A stretch of 37,925 bases of DNA from NCBI RefSeq assembly GCF_026790145.1, contig NZ_JALAMS010000051.1, positions 1-37,925 of the forward strand, given 5' to 3'. The stretch is from Bacillus_I endophytica_A (GTDB taxonomy: Bacteria > Bacillota > Bacilli > Bacillales > Bacillaceae_H). The translations under genes and the position numbers were made by a program. This document shows, one piece after another, positions 7,639 through 15,167 of the stretch. Every line of letters starts with the position of its first letter. Positions within the stretch are counted from its first letter, which is position 1. Under the pieces are notes generated by a model. That model was not told the DNA's origin. It was given only the letters and a program-made list of their open reading frames with translations, and did no database searches.

Positions 7639-8055
7639 CTACCATGTTTTCGCTACAATAAGTGCAATCGCCATACTTCCTAAACCTGCTATAATGTACG
7701 AAAATGTGAAGTAAGGAGCAATATCTAATTGAATAAATTCGATAACAGGAACATCTTTCGCAAGAAAAGCTCCTAATGCATATATAAAAACACGCTCAAG
7801 CACAACAGGTACAATCATAAAGAGAAGAAAAATTTGCAAATCTCCATTCATATTTAAACGCCCATATACACCTGCCACAAGATAAGGAACAGTAAGCAGA
7901 CACATACCTAGTATAATAACTGAGGTTGTTACACTAAGATCTAATGGCGTTTTGTACAGCATTTCTAAGCTACGAGCAACGCCAAGCAGAACAATTCCAT
8001 ATGTAATCACCATAATAAACCAGCCTGTTAAAACCGTTTTTAAAACATGTGACAT
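7639..8055 (-). CDS. Four-helix membrane protein of unknown function
   Basis: The 138-aa protein has four predicted transmembrane segments (about residues 6-26, 43-62, 74-95 and 112-134) with very short loops. I do not recognise the family with certainty; it resembles small DUF5367-like proteins in size and topology only. The start is supported by AAAGGGGTG eight bases before the ATG. It is closed by its own terminator. Confidence 0.6.
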   Translation of the reverse strand: MSHVLKTVLTGWFIMVITYGIVLLGVARSLEMLYKTPLDLSVTTSVIILGMCLLTVPYLVAGVYGRLNMNGDLQIFLLFMIVPVVLERVFIYALGAFLAKDVPVIEFIQLDIAPYFTFSYIIAGLGSMAIALIVAKTW

Positions 8056-8304
8056 GGTGGGAACACCCCTTTTTTTCTTTCATATGTAGTCTTTTGTTAT
8101 ATAAAAATCAAAGCCTTCTCTTTGTTAATAACGATTAAATGATAGTTTCGTTTCATTTCTGTCCAAGAATTTCTCTAAAAGTCTTTTCAATTAAATCCTT
8201 ACTTCAATGTGAGGTAGCTTCGCAGTGTTAAGAAGATAGCCACTATTCGTTATTTTACAAATGACAAAGTTCAAAATCAAGCTACATTTTCCCCTATATG
8301 ATTG

Positions 8305-8333
8305 TTGCCAATAATTCTTCATTACTATATACG
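8305..8333 (+). promoter_or_regulatory. Promoter of the 144-aa membrane-anchored protein
   Basis: TTGCCA-N17-TATACG on the plus strand. The predicted start lies about 50 bases before the ATG at 8391. Confidence 0.4.
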
Positions 8334-8390
8334 CATGACATTGGTTACAATGGGAAAAACTTTAAGAAACTCGTTAGAAAGGATTTAAAT

Positions 8391-8825
8391 ATGGAACACA
8401 TCTTTATAGTGAGTATCGTTATTGCCCTCATTTTAACTGTCACAGGTACGCTTATCTTTATCATTGCCTCTACTTTTCAAACTGACGAGCAAGAATATGT
8501 ACTAAATAAGCAAAAAACAGACATCCTCCATGAAAAGCTAAGTAAGGCGCTTGATATGTGCGGCTACGATTTGCGCTTAAATGAGCCATATGGGCGATTT
8601 ATGATTGATGTTATGATTCCTAAGTACAAAGTTGCTATTATTCTTCACCGCCATCCCCAAACGCTTGCTAAAAAACCAGATAAGAAAGGGGAAAAACTTT
8701 CAACATTACTTCGAAGAAGAGGATGGAAAGTGGTAGAAGTAAAAGAACGTGAAGTTATGAAACATGTTCATCAAGCTGTTTTAAAAGTACAGCGTGAAAT
8801 TTTCAAACAACCTAGCGGGTCATAA
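8391..8825 (+). CDS. Membrane-anchored protein with a DUF559/PD-(D/E)XK-like domain
   Basis: The protein is 144 aa from the ATG that follows AGAAAGGA; the longer open frame has no ribosome site and overlaps the promoter. Residues 3-25 form one transmembrane helix (IFIVSIVIALILTVTGTLIF). The soluble tail has the strand-turn-strand order of Vsr/DUF559 nuclease-like folds: FMIDVMIPKYKVAIILH (about 69-85), then GEKLSTLLRRRGWKVVEV. The acidic and lysine positions of an active PD-(D/E)XK site are only partly kept (D72 is present; no clear E-x-K follows), so catalysis is doubtful. It is a single gene with no partner. Confidence 0.55.
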   Translation: MEHIFIVSIVIALILTVTGTLIFIIASTFQTDEQEYVLNKQKTDILHEKLSKALDMCGYDLRLNEPYGRFMIDVMIPKYKVAIILHRHPQTLAKKPDKKGEKLSTLLRRRGWKVVEVKEREVMKHVHQAVLKVQREIFKQPSGS

Positions 8826-8942
8826 AAAAACCTGTGTGTACATTGTACACACAGGAACGTTATGATCAAGGGGGCATACCTTAACCATGCTCAGAAACAA
8901 CACGAGGCGTACTGTTTCATATGCGTTTGAAGATTACATGTA
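8823..8942 (-). ncRNA. Candidate small regulatory RNA with terminator
   Basis: A promoter (8949-8976) is followed by about 118 transcribed bases with no credible open frame. Hairpin 1 has arms 8894-8904 and 8908-8918, 11 bp including two G-U pairs, with a three-base loop. Hairpin 2 is GCAT...ATGC at 8874-8890. Then comes an unpaired C-rich stretch (five C at 8870-8874, followed by UUGAUC). It ends in a perfect 11-bp terminator stem (8831-8841 / 8845-8855) and seven U. C-rich loops of this kind are used by Bacillus sRNAs such as FsrA and RoxS to pair with ribosome sites. I do not recognise this RNA as a named family. Confidence 0.6.
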
Positions 8943-8948
8943 AATTAT

Positions 8949-8976
8949 ATCATATTTTGGATATGAGTATATACAA
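8949..8976 (-). promoter_or_regulatory. Promoter of the small RNA candidate
   Basis: TTGTAT-N16-TATGAT on the minus strand; a second overlapping -10 (TATAAT, 8944-8949) is also present. Confidence 0.5.
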
Positions 8977-8993
8977 AAATTTAATTTAGTTCA

Positions 8994-9029
8994 AAAATCC
9001 CCTTCTTACTCAATAAGAAGGGGATTTTT
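8994..9029 (-). terminator. Terminator of asnB
   Basis: A long perfect stem (AAAAATCCCCTTCTTA and complement) with a four- or five-base loop and a U-rich tail. Symmetric, so it may act in both directions. Confidence 0.9.
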
Positions 9030-9031
9030 AA

Positions 9032-10924
9032 TCAATGTATAATTAAATCTTTTGCCTTTGGGTTGTATTCAGAAACGCCTGTATGTTGGTTATACCACAT
9101 AAGGAACATTAAGATTGTCCAAAGCTTTCGGCTATAGTCACCTTTATTTGCTGCATGCTGACTTAATAGTGCAGTAAGTTCTTTCTTATCAAATAAGTGA
9201 TCAACATCACTTTCTGTAATAAGTTTAAACGCCCAATCGTACAATTCATCTTTTAACCATACTCGAATTGGCACTGGGAATCCTAATTTACGACGATCTA
9301 AAACATGATCAGGTACAATCCCTCTCGCAGCTTTTCGTAAAATATATTTTGTGGTTCCGTCTTTTATTTTCATGTTTTTTGGAATTCTTGAAGCGACTTC
9401 AAAAACACGACGATCTAAAAACGGAACGCGTAGCTCAAGGGAATTGGCCATTGTCATTTTATCCGCTTTTAATAGAATATCGCCTCTTAGCCATGTATTC
9501 ATATCAACATACTGCATTGTTCCTACTGGATCATACTGAGCTGCTTGTGCATAGAAAGGAGCCGTAATATCAGTATAATGGACTCCTTTATGCTGAAGAT
9601 GATAAAAACGTTCTTTTTCCTCTTCTTCAAACATTTTAGCATTTCCAATATAGCGATCTTCGAGTGGAATTGTTCCTCGTTGTAAAAAGCTCTTCCCTTT
9701 GACGCCGTCAGGTAACATATTGCTCATTTTTCCAAGAGCTTTCTTTAGCGGGGAGGGAATGTTTTGAAACATTTTTAAGGAATCTGGCTCGCAATAAATA
9801 TTGTATCCACCGAAAAGCTCGTCTGCTCCTTCTCCAGATAAAACAACTGTCACTTGCTTTGCCGCCTCTTTGGCAACAAAGTATAAAGGAATCGCTGCGG
9901 GATCTGCAAGCGGGTCATCAAGATGCCACACAATTTTCGGTAGCTCTTCCATGAACTCCTCTGCTGTAATGACTTTTTGAATATTTTCTACGCCAAGCGC
10001 CTGAGCCGTTTCTCCTGCTACATCAAGCTCGCTATAGCCATCTGTTTGGAAGCCCACAGAGAAAGTCTTAAGATTATTATGGTAACGTTTAGCAAGTGAT
10101 ACGACAAAGGACGAATCAATCCCACCCGAAAGGAAAGACCCTACTGGAACATCACTTCGCATATGAATATTCACTGAGTCTTCTAGCACATGCTGAATCT
10201 CTTTAATCCATTCGTTTTCCTCCTTTTGAATAGGATGTAGAGTTGGTTTGAAATAACGTTCAAACTTCAATTCTTTATCAGACTCTAAATCTTGATAAAA
10301 ATAATACCCAGGCTCTACTTTTTTCACCGCATCCCAAAGAGTGTAAGGCTCTGGTACATATTGAAAGCTTAAATAATGCTGAAGAGCTTGTGCACTTAGA
10401 TCATGGTCTCCTGGCACAACTTCTTTAATCGATTTTGTTTCTGATGCTAAAAAGATTTCATTCTCTGTTTGAGCAACGTAAAGAGGCTTGATACCGAAAG
10501 GATCACGTGCACCAAAAACCGTTTTTGTTTTTGTATCCCAAATCAAAAACGCAAACATTCCTCTTAGCTTTGAAACCATTTTTCTGCCCTCTTCACAATA
10601 AAGAGCAAGAAGAACTTCAGAATCTCCATCTGTTTTGAACGTATAACCTTTAGCCAGTAATTCTTGACGCAGTTCTATGTAGTTATAAATTTCTCCATTA
10701 AATATAAGCTGATAACGGTTATTATCGTATGAAAGAGGCTGACCCGCTTTTTCTACATCAAGAATGCTTAAGCGGCGAAAACCAAGCTGTACATATTGAT
10801 CTTCATAAATACCTACATCATCTGGGCCGCGGTGAAAAATCTTTTCTACCATTCCTTTGAATACATCTTCTTTTATATTTTCAAAATCCGCATTTTTTTT
10901 AATATGTCCTACAAATCCACACAT
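9032..10924 (-). CDS. asnB: Glutamine-hydrolysing asparagine synthase, AsnB type
   Basis: The 630-aa protein has the class II glutaminase domain with nucleophile Cys2 (MCGFVG), FNGEIYNY (75-82) and RGMFAFLIWD (121-130). The ATP-binding synthetase domain carries SGGIDSS (266-272), LSGEGADELFGGY and the C-terminal KLGFPVPIR. Length and residues follow B. subtilis AsnB (632 aa) along the whole chain, closer than AsnH or AsnO. B. subtilis AsnB is reported to amidate meso-diaminopimelate in peptidoglycan, limiting autolysin attack; the same role is inferred here. A WalR-box match upstream (11126-11142) fits a cell-wall role. It is monocistronic with a leader of about 170 bases. Confidence 0.9.
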   Translation of the reverse strand: MCGFVGHIKKNADFENIKEDVFKGMVEKIFHRGPDDVGIYEDQYVQLGFRRLSILDVEKAGQPLSYDNNRYQLIFNGEIYNYIELRQELLAKGYTFKTDGDSEVLLALYCEEGRKMVSKLRGMFAFLIWDTKTKTVFGARDPFGIKPLYVAQTENEIFLASETKSIKEVVPGDHDLSAQALQHYLSFQYVPEPYTLWDAVKKVEPGYYFYQDLESDKELKFERYFKPTLHPIQKEENEWIKEIQHVLEDSVNIHMRSDVPVGSFLSGGIDSSFVVSLAKRYHNNLKTFSVGFQTDGYSELDVAGETAQALGVENIQKVITAEEFMEELPKIVWHLDDPLADPAAIPLYFVAKEAAKQVTVVLSGEGADELFGGYNIYCEPDSLKMFQNIPSPLKKALGKMSNMLPDGVKGKSFLQRGTIPLEDRYIGNAKMFEEEEKERFYHLQHKGVHYTDITAPFYAQAAQYDPVGTMQYVDMNTWLRGDILLKADKMTMANSLELRVPFLDRRVFEVASRIPKNMKIKDGTTKYILRKAARGIVPDHVLDRRKLGFPVPIRVWLKDELYDWAFKLITESDVDHLFDKKELTALLSQHAANKGDYSRKLWTILMFLMWYNQHTGVSEYNPKAKDLIIH

Positions 10925-11099
10925 AGCGGTTCCTCCCTACTCCGTCTCCTTAAAACCAAACACTTCTATATAAAACACTTTCCTTATTTCTTTCTATAAA
11001 AATAAGAATAACTAAGTATATTCTATAGTTATGATTTGTTGCCTTCAGAATATGTATTTTTTTGGATAATTTTAGTTATAAATTGACAATAACATTATT

Positions 11100-11108
11100 A
11101 CTATAACA
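11100..11108 (-). promoter_or_regulatory. Extended -10 promoter of asnB
   Basis: TGT-TATAGT on the minus strand (-10 at 11100-11105, extended TG at 11106-11108). No good -35 exists; the WalR box lies at that place, which suits an activator-dependent promoter. The 291 bases between asnB and aroA otherwise hold only A/T-rich DNA and the aroA terminator. Confidence 0.45.
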
Positions 11109-11125
11109 AATAAAATAATAAATTT

Positions 11126-11142
11126 GTTACAAAAAGGTTACA
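11126..11142 (-). promoter_or_regulatory. WalR (YycF) box upstream of asnB
   Basis: TGTAAC-CTTTT-TGTAAC on the minus strand is a perfect match to the B. subtilis WalR consensus, two direct TGTWAH hexamers five bases apart. It lies 20 bases upstream of the predicted -10. Confidence 0.6.
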
Positions 11143-11147
11143 AAACA

Positions 11148-11197
11148 AAAAAAAACCTTTCTTTCTACAACTTTTTTGTAAAAAGAAAGGTTTTTTT
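11148..11197 (-). terminator. Terminator of aroA
   Basis: Long A/T-rich stem containing AAACCTTTCTTT and its near complement, with A and T runs on both sides, so it may act in both directions. Confidence 0.8.
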
Positions 11198-11215
11198 GTA
11201 AAATCAATTATTATT

Positions 11216-12292
11216 TTATTTTGTTTGAGCTGGTTGACCTTTTAGCTCTTTAATGAAAGCTTCGAATTCTGGAATATCCATTTGCTGTGCTGAGTCACTT
11301 AAAGCTACTGCTGGATCTGGATGAACCTCTGCCATTACAGCATCTGCACCAATTGCAATTGCTGCTTTCGCGCATGGAAGTAATAGATCACGACGACCAG
11401 TTGAATGTGTTACATCAACAACAACAGGTAAGTGTGTTTCTTTCTTTAAGATTGGTACAGCTGAAATATCTAATGTATTACGTGTTGCTTTTTCGTATGT
11501 GCGGATTCCACGTTCACAAAGAATGATGTTTGTGTTTCCACGTGACATAACGTATTCTGCCGCATTTACAAATTCAGAGATTGTTGCTGCTAAACCGCGT
11601 TTTAGAAGAACCGCTTTATCAACAGAACCAGCTGCTTTTAAAAGCTCGAAGTTTTGCATATTACGTGCACCAATTTGAATCACGTCAACGTATTCTGTTG
11701 CCATTTCGATATGAGCTGGATTTACGATTTCACTAACAACTACCATGTCTAGCTCGTCTGCTACTTGACGAAGGATTTTTAGACCGTCAATACCAAGACC
11801 TTGGAAGTCGTATGGAGATGTTCTTGGTTTGAACGCGCCACCGCGAAGAAGGCGAATTCCTTGAGCTTTCATAGCCTCTGCAACTGTTCGTACTTGATCG
11901 TATGATTCAACAGCGCAAGGTCCCATGATGAAGTTAAGGTTACCGTCTCCAATTTTTTCACCTTTCAAGTCAACGATTGTGTCTTCTACTTTATTTTTAC
12001 GAGATACAAGTAGTGCTTTGCTATGATCGTCTTCTTGAAGTTCAAGGCTTGCTTTGAAGATTTCTTTGAAAATATGTTGAATAGTTGATGCTTCGAATGG
12101 ACCCTCGTGTTTTGCTAAGATAGCATTCAGAGATTCGCGTTCACGAACAGGGTCAAAACGCTTTGTTCCTTGCATTTCTTTTAATTTCCCAATTTCTTTA
12201 GCAATTTCTCCACGTTTGTTAAGAAGCTCTAAAATCTCTAAGTTAATTTCGTCGATTCCCTTACGTAATGTTTCTAAAGTTGGCTTTGTCAT
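11216..12292 (-). CDS. aroA: DAHP synthase fused to chorismate mutase (AroA of Bacillus)
   Basis: The protein is 358 aa from the ATG behind AGGAGG; upstream in-frame codons belong to the leader RNA and are excluded. Residues 1-90 are an AroQ-type chorismate mutase (LRKGIDEINLEILELLNKR, then KLKEMQG). Residues about 105-350 are the KDO8P-synthase-like DAHP synthase domain with GPCAVES, RGGAFKPRTSP, IQIGARNMQN, LKRGLAAT and DVTHSTGRRD. It condenses phosphoenolpyruvate and erythrose 4-phosphate, the first step of aromatic amino acid synthesis, and the mutase domain gives feedback control by chorismate/prephenate. The tyrosine T-box leader upstream is consistent with this pathway. Confidence 0.95.
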   Translation of the reverse strand: MTKPTLETLRKGIDEINLEILELLNKRGEIAKEIGKLKEMQGTKRFDPVRERESLNAILAKHEGPFEASTIQHIFKEIFKASLELQEDDHSKALLVSRKNKVEDTIVDLKGEKIGDGNLNFIMGPCAVESYDQVRTVAEAMKAQGIRLLRGGAFKPRTSPYDFQGLGIDGLKILRQVADELDMVVVSEIVNPAHIEMATEYVDVIQIGARNMQNFELLKAAGSVDKAVLLKRGLAATISEFVNAAEYVMSRGNTNIILCERGIRTYEKATRNTLDISAVPILKKETHLPVVVDVTHSTGRRDLLLPCAKAAIAIGADAVMAEVHPDPAVALSDSAQQMDIPEFEAFIKELKGQPAQTK

Positions 12293-12351
12293 ATTTATTC
12301 CTCCTAAGTTTACTGTTCTCATTTTTAAAAAAAAGATGTTTGAATCTATAA

Positions 12352-12408
12352 AAAAAGCCCCTACTGATTCCATGCCAGTAGGGACGATTTTATCGCGGTA
12401 CCACCCTA
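12352..12408 (-). promoter_or_regulatory. Second T-box antiterminator/terminator module (partial duplicate)
   Basis: The T-box sequence AGGGTGGTACCGCG (12395-12408) and a terminator (stem CCCTACTG / CAGTAGGG, then seven U) repeat the module found about 140 bases upstream. Thirty-three consecutive bases are identical between the two. No stem I or specifier loop lies between the modules. Confidence 0.85.
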
Positions 12409-12494
12409 ATTATGAATATCGAATTTTTTGAAACATTTTGAAAATAGTGTATGATAAAAGGCCGCTAAAAAGAAGTTTTCATCTTTTTTTATAC

Positions 12495-12813
12495 AAAAAG
12501 TCCCTACTGATTAAATAATCAGTAGGGACGATTTTATCGCGGTACCACCCTATTTTAATAAATGTCTCATATTCAACATTCATCACTTCATTGAGATAAC
12601 GGTTAAACCGACTTCCCTTTCATCTTGTAATGTACAAGATGTCTGAAAAGCTGCTCGAGGGGCGTACTTCACATTGTTCTTTGTACTGATTTTCACCAAC
12701 CATCAGCTCTCTGAAGAACAGGGAGATCAATGCTACTATTGTCCTGTCATTGCATTTAAACATCTATTTGGTTTTTTAAATTTCGATTGTTTTGAAAACA
12801 TTTGATATGTTTG
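12495..12813 (-). promoter_or_regulatory. T-box riboswitch of aroA, tyrosine specifier
   Basis: The leader has a stem I region (about 12640-12750), the T-box sequence AGGGTGGTACCGCG (12538-12551) and a 13-bp terminator (12500-12529) followed by five U. The specifier triplet appears to be UAC (12666 to 12664 on the minus strand) within GAAGUACGCC, which reads tyrosine. UGGU in the T-box can pair with the ACCA end expected of tRNA-Tyr. When uncharged tRNA-Tyr binds, the antiterminator should form and aroA be transcribed. The T-box is certain; the specifier assignment is likely. Confidence 0.92.
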
Positions 12814-12819
12814 ATTTGT

Positions 12820-12849
12820 ATTATAGAACCATTTTCTATCATTCGTCAA
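12820..12849 (-). promoter_or_regulatory. Sigma-A promoter of the aroA T-box leader
   Basis: TTGACG-N18-TATAAT on the minus strand: one mismatch in -35 and a perfect -10. The predicted start is near 12813. Confidence 0.7.
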
Positions 12850-12875
12850 GCGCTTTTTAAAAAAAGTTTCCCTAA

Positions 12876-12917
12876 AAATAAAAGTGATATTTTATGCTAT
12901 GCTTGGCACCTTTATTT
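12876..12917 (-). terminator. Probable terminator of yqgV
   Basis: AAATAAAGGTG / CACTTTTATTT form an 11-bp stem with one wobble and a long loop. The U-rich tail lies partly in the stem. Confidence 0.5.
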
Positions 12918-12933
12918 TGTGTAGGCATATTGT

Positions 12934-13239
12934 TTATTGAATTTTTGTTTCTACCGCCTCTATCTTGCGCTCCATCGTATGTTTAAGGTCTCGACGATCG
13001 TCGATGCGAATATTTGTACATACGCGGTCAAGTCCTTTAGAGAAAGGAAGCTCATGCATTTCTTTCACAACCTCAAACAAGTCGTCTAAATCACCTTCAA
13101 TGAGTGTACTCATAGGTGTTAGCTGTACTTTTACTTTTCCTTCATGTCGCTTTAATACTTTGTGAATGTCTGCTACGTATTGGCTTACGCTTGGCGTACT
13201 TGTGCCTACTGGAATAACAGTTACATCTAGAATAGCCAT
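12934..13239 (-). CDS. yqgV: MTH1187/YkoF-type thiamine-binding protein (YqgV)
   Basis: The 101-aa protein matches the small MTH1187 family: it starts AILDVTVIPVGT, then SVSQYVADIHKVL, LTPMSTLIEGDLDDLF and NIRIDDRRD. Proteins of this fold bind thiamine or hydroxymethylpyrimidine in the cytosol and have no known catalytic activity. B. subtilis YqgV is the nearest remembered match. No TPP riboswitch or thiamine gene is nearby. It is monocistronic, between the aroA leader and a cell-wall hydrolase. Confidence 0.8.
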   Translation of the reverse strand: MAILDVTVIPVGTSTPSVSQYVADIHKVLKRHEGKVKVQLTPMSTLIEGDLDDLFEVVKEMHELPFSKGLDRVCTNIRIDDRRDLKHTMERKIEAVETKIQ

Positions 13240-13346
13240 AAAAACGTGCCTCCTTGTTTTCCATCACTTTTCTGTAAATTTTTTATGCTTTTTCATCATA
13301 TTACGATTAAAATTATGTTGCAATGAAAAAGCATAAAAAGTATTAA

Positions 13347-13376
13347 AAATCCCTGCTAAATTACTAGCAGGGATTT
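13347..13376 (-). terminator. Terminator of the NlpC/P60 gene
   Basis: A perfect 12-bp stem (AAATCCCTGCTA / TAGCAGGGATTT) with a six-base loop and an A/U-rich flank. Confidence 0.85.
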
Positions 13377-13381
13377 AAAAA

Positions 13382-14566
13382 TTAATATGTTTTAGCACCA
13401 ATGTAACGAGGTGCCCAATATGTGTTGTGAAGAGATGAAATTGTTACACCTGTTGAAGTACCAGCGTGAATGAATTGACTGTTTCCTAGGTAGATACCTG
13501 CATGTGATGCGCCTGGCTTGTATGTTTCAAAGAACACAAGATCCCCAACTTTTGGTGATGAAACAGACGTACCTCTGTCATACATAGCCGCAACTGTACG
13601 TGGAAGGCTTGGTCCACCAGCTTTATTAAATACATACTGAATAAACCCACTGCAGTCAAATCCGCTTGTTGATGTTCCTCCCCATACATATGGAACTCCG
13701 CGAAGTGATTTTGCAATAGAAATAATCTTTTGTGTCGTTTGTGATGATGATGAACCGCTTCCTTGTGATGGCTTAGAATCAGCAACAGGTGTATTTCCGT
13801 TCAATGCTGCTAGTGTTTTTGGTCCAGCAATCCCGTCTACTGCAAGACCTGCCGCACGTTGGAATTTCATAACAGCATCTCTTGTAATTGTGCCATAATA
13901 GTTTGTTGTACGACTATATGTGAAATAGCCTTTTTGCTTTAGAGCAGACTGAAGTTTCTGTACTTGTGGACTGCTCATTCCAAGTCTTAATGTTGTGCTT
14001 GTAGATACTCCAGAACCCGCTGGTACAGAACTTCCGTTAAGCTTCGCTAACGTTTTTGGTCCAGCAATTCCGTCTGCTGCTAGGCCATTTGCACGCTGAA
14101 ACTTTATAACAGCATCTCTTGTAATTGAACCATAGTAGTTTGTTGTATATCCAAAGTTGAAATAGCCTTTTTGTTTTAGAGCAGACTGAAGCTGCTTAAC
14201 TTGTGGGCTACTCATTCCATATTTTAAAAGAGTACTAGATGAAACTGTTCCTGAACCTGAAGAAGTAGAATTGTTAAGTAATACACGATATGTATTCTTT
14301 CCAGCAATTCCGTCCGCTGCTAGGCCATTTGCACGCTGAAAGTTTTTCAACGCATCTTTGGTAATCGTTCCAAAATATGTAGTTGTATAACCAAGCTTAA
14401 AATAGCCTTTATTTTTCAGCTGTTGCTGTAAATCCTTCACGTCAGAATTGTTCATACCTTGTTTTAAAAGTCCGTCACCTAGCGCTGCATCTGCACTATG
14501 TGGCGCTGTTGCTACAGCTGCCGAGATTGTCGAACCAAGTACTACAGAATATATTAACTTTTTCAT
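13382..14566 (-). CDS. Secreted NlpC/P60 peptidoglycan endopeptidase with three PG-binding domains
   Basis: The 394-aa protein begins with a signal peptide (residues 1-27, cleavage after SADA). Three peptidoglycan-binding type 1 repeats follow (about 33-98, 113-177 and 192-257), each ending in GLAxDGIAGxxT. A Ser/Gly-rich linker (260-280) leads to the NlpC/P60 domain with catalytic Cys305 (GFDCSG), His355 (SHAGIYLG) and His367 (FIHAG). It should cut D-Glu-mDAP bonds in the wall stem peptide. Bacillus LytE, LytF and CwlS have LysM repeats instead, so this is a different architecture. A WalR box overlaps its promoter. Monocistronic. Confidence 0.9.
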   Translation of the reverse strand: MKKLIYSVVLGSTISAAVATAPHSADAALGDGLLKQGMNNSDVKDLQQQLKNKGYFKLGYTTTYFGTITKDALKNFQRANGLAADGIAGKNTYRVLLNNSTSSGSGTVSSSTLLKYGMSSPQVKQLQSALKQKGYFNFGYTTNYYGSITRDAVIKFQRANGLAADGIAGPKTLAKLNGSSVPAGSGVSTSTTLRLGMSSPQVQKLQSALKQKGYFTYSRTTNYYGTITRDAVMKFQRAAGLAVDGIAGPKTLAALNGNTPVADSKPSQGSGSSSSQTTQKIISIAKSLRGVPYVWGGTSTSGFDCSGFIQYVFNKAGGPSLPRTVAAMYDRGTSVSSPKVGDLVFFETYKPGASHAGIYLGNSQFIHAGTSTGVTISSLHNTYWAPRYIGAKTY

Positions 14567-14624
14567 AAAAGTTATCCTCCATTACTAATATTTTCTTCAC
14601 CGCCTCTCATTCTAGCAATCAATT

Positions 14625-14653
14625 ATTACAAACGTAAAATCTAAATATTACAA
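14625..14653 (-). promoter_or_regulatory. Promoter of the NlpC/P60 gene
   Basis: TTGTAA-N17-TGTAAT on the minus strand, about 50 bases before the ATG. The remaining A/T-rich DNA of the gap (about 14664-14890) shows no clear gene. Confidence 0.45.
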
Positions 14654-14663
14654 TTAAGTTACA
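14647..14663 (-). promoter_or_regulatory. WalR (YycF) box upstream of the NlpC/P60 gene
   Basis: TGTAAC-TTAAT-TGTAAT on the minus strand perfectly matches TGTWAH-N5-TGTWAH and overlaps the -35 box. B. subtilis WalR controls lytE, cwlO and yocH through such boxes. Confidence 0.65.
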
Positions 14664-14955
14664 TTTTTCGACACGTTTGGCCTACACATTAAAAAACAAC
14701 GGTCTTTTTAACGATTTTTTTATTAAAAAAAACGAAATAAAGCCCATTTTTTGTAAAATAAAAGTATCATTTTTTGTCATCGTGTATATTTTTTAAAATT
14801 TCCATTACATATTATAACTTCTATAACGATTTAGGATATTATTTTGTTTCACCTTTTCTAACCTTCTCGTTCTTTTGTAATAGATGGGGAGGTTCGCATT
14901 CTCTCTTCTTCTTTGCTATACTTTTTTATATTATCCCCCTGAAAGGATGAGTTGT

Positions 14956-15150
14956 TTGGCCTTAAGCTTGTTTAGTATTGCTTACTTTGTATTTAAAATT
15001 TTACTTTATGGTCTTTGTGTATATGGGCTTATTGTCGGTATCTTATTTCTTAACCGCAAACAGCAACTTGATGAAGAGCGAAACGAAAAACTAGCAGAAC
15101 TTGTGCGAATAGCCTCTACACAAAAAGAACTACAAAAAGAAGAACAGTAA
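14956..15150 (+). CDS. Small single-pass membrane protein, unknown
   Basis: About 64 aa: a hydrophobic N-terminal half (one long or two short helices, about residues 3-33) and a charged tail (NRKQQLDEERNEKLAEL) with coiled-coil character. I chose the TTG start because GAAAGG lies nine bases upstream; the ATG at 14947 directly abuts that site. A promoter-like TTCGCA-N18-TATACT precedes it near 14896-14925, so the longer open frame from 14884 is unlikely. The family is not recognised. It converges on the lipoprotein gene and shares its terminator. Confidence 0.5.
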   Translation: MALSLFSIAYFVFKILLYGLCVYGLIVGILFLNRKQQLDEERNEKLAELVRIASTQKELQKEEQ

Positions 15151-15167
15151 CGTCTGGACGCTACTGT
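15144..15167. terminator. Shared bidirectional terminator
   Basis: ACAGTAACGTC / GACGCTACTGT form an 11-bp stem with one mismatch and a two-base loop between two convergent genes; U-rich DNA follows on the plus strand. Confidence 0.65.

Noticed and set aside
12293..12373. 27-codon N-terminal extension of AroA
   Set aside because: It is translated T-box leader sequence; AGGAGG directly precedes the ATG at 12292.
13411..14500. Repetitive DNA within the NlpC/P60 gene as a repeat array or CRISPR
   Set aside because: The similarity is explained by three diverged protein domains in frame.
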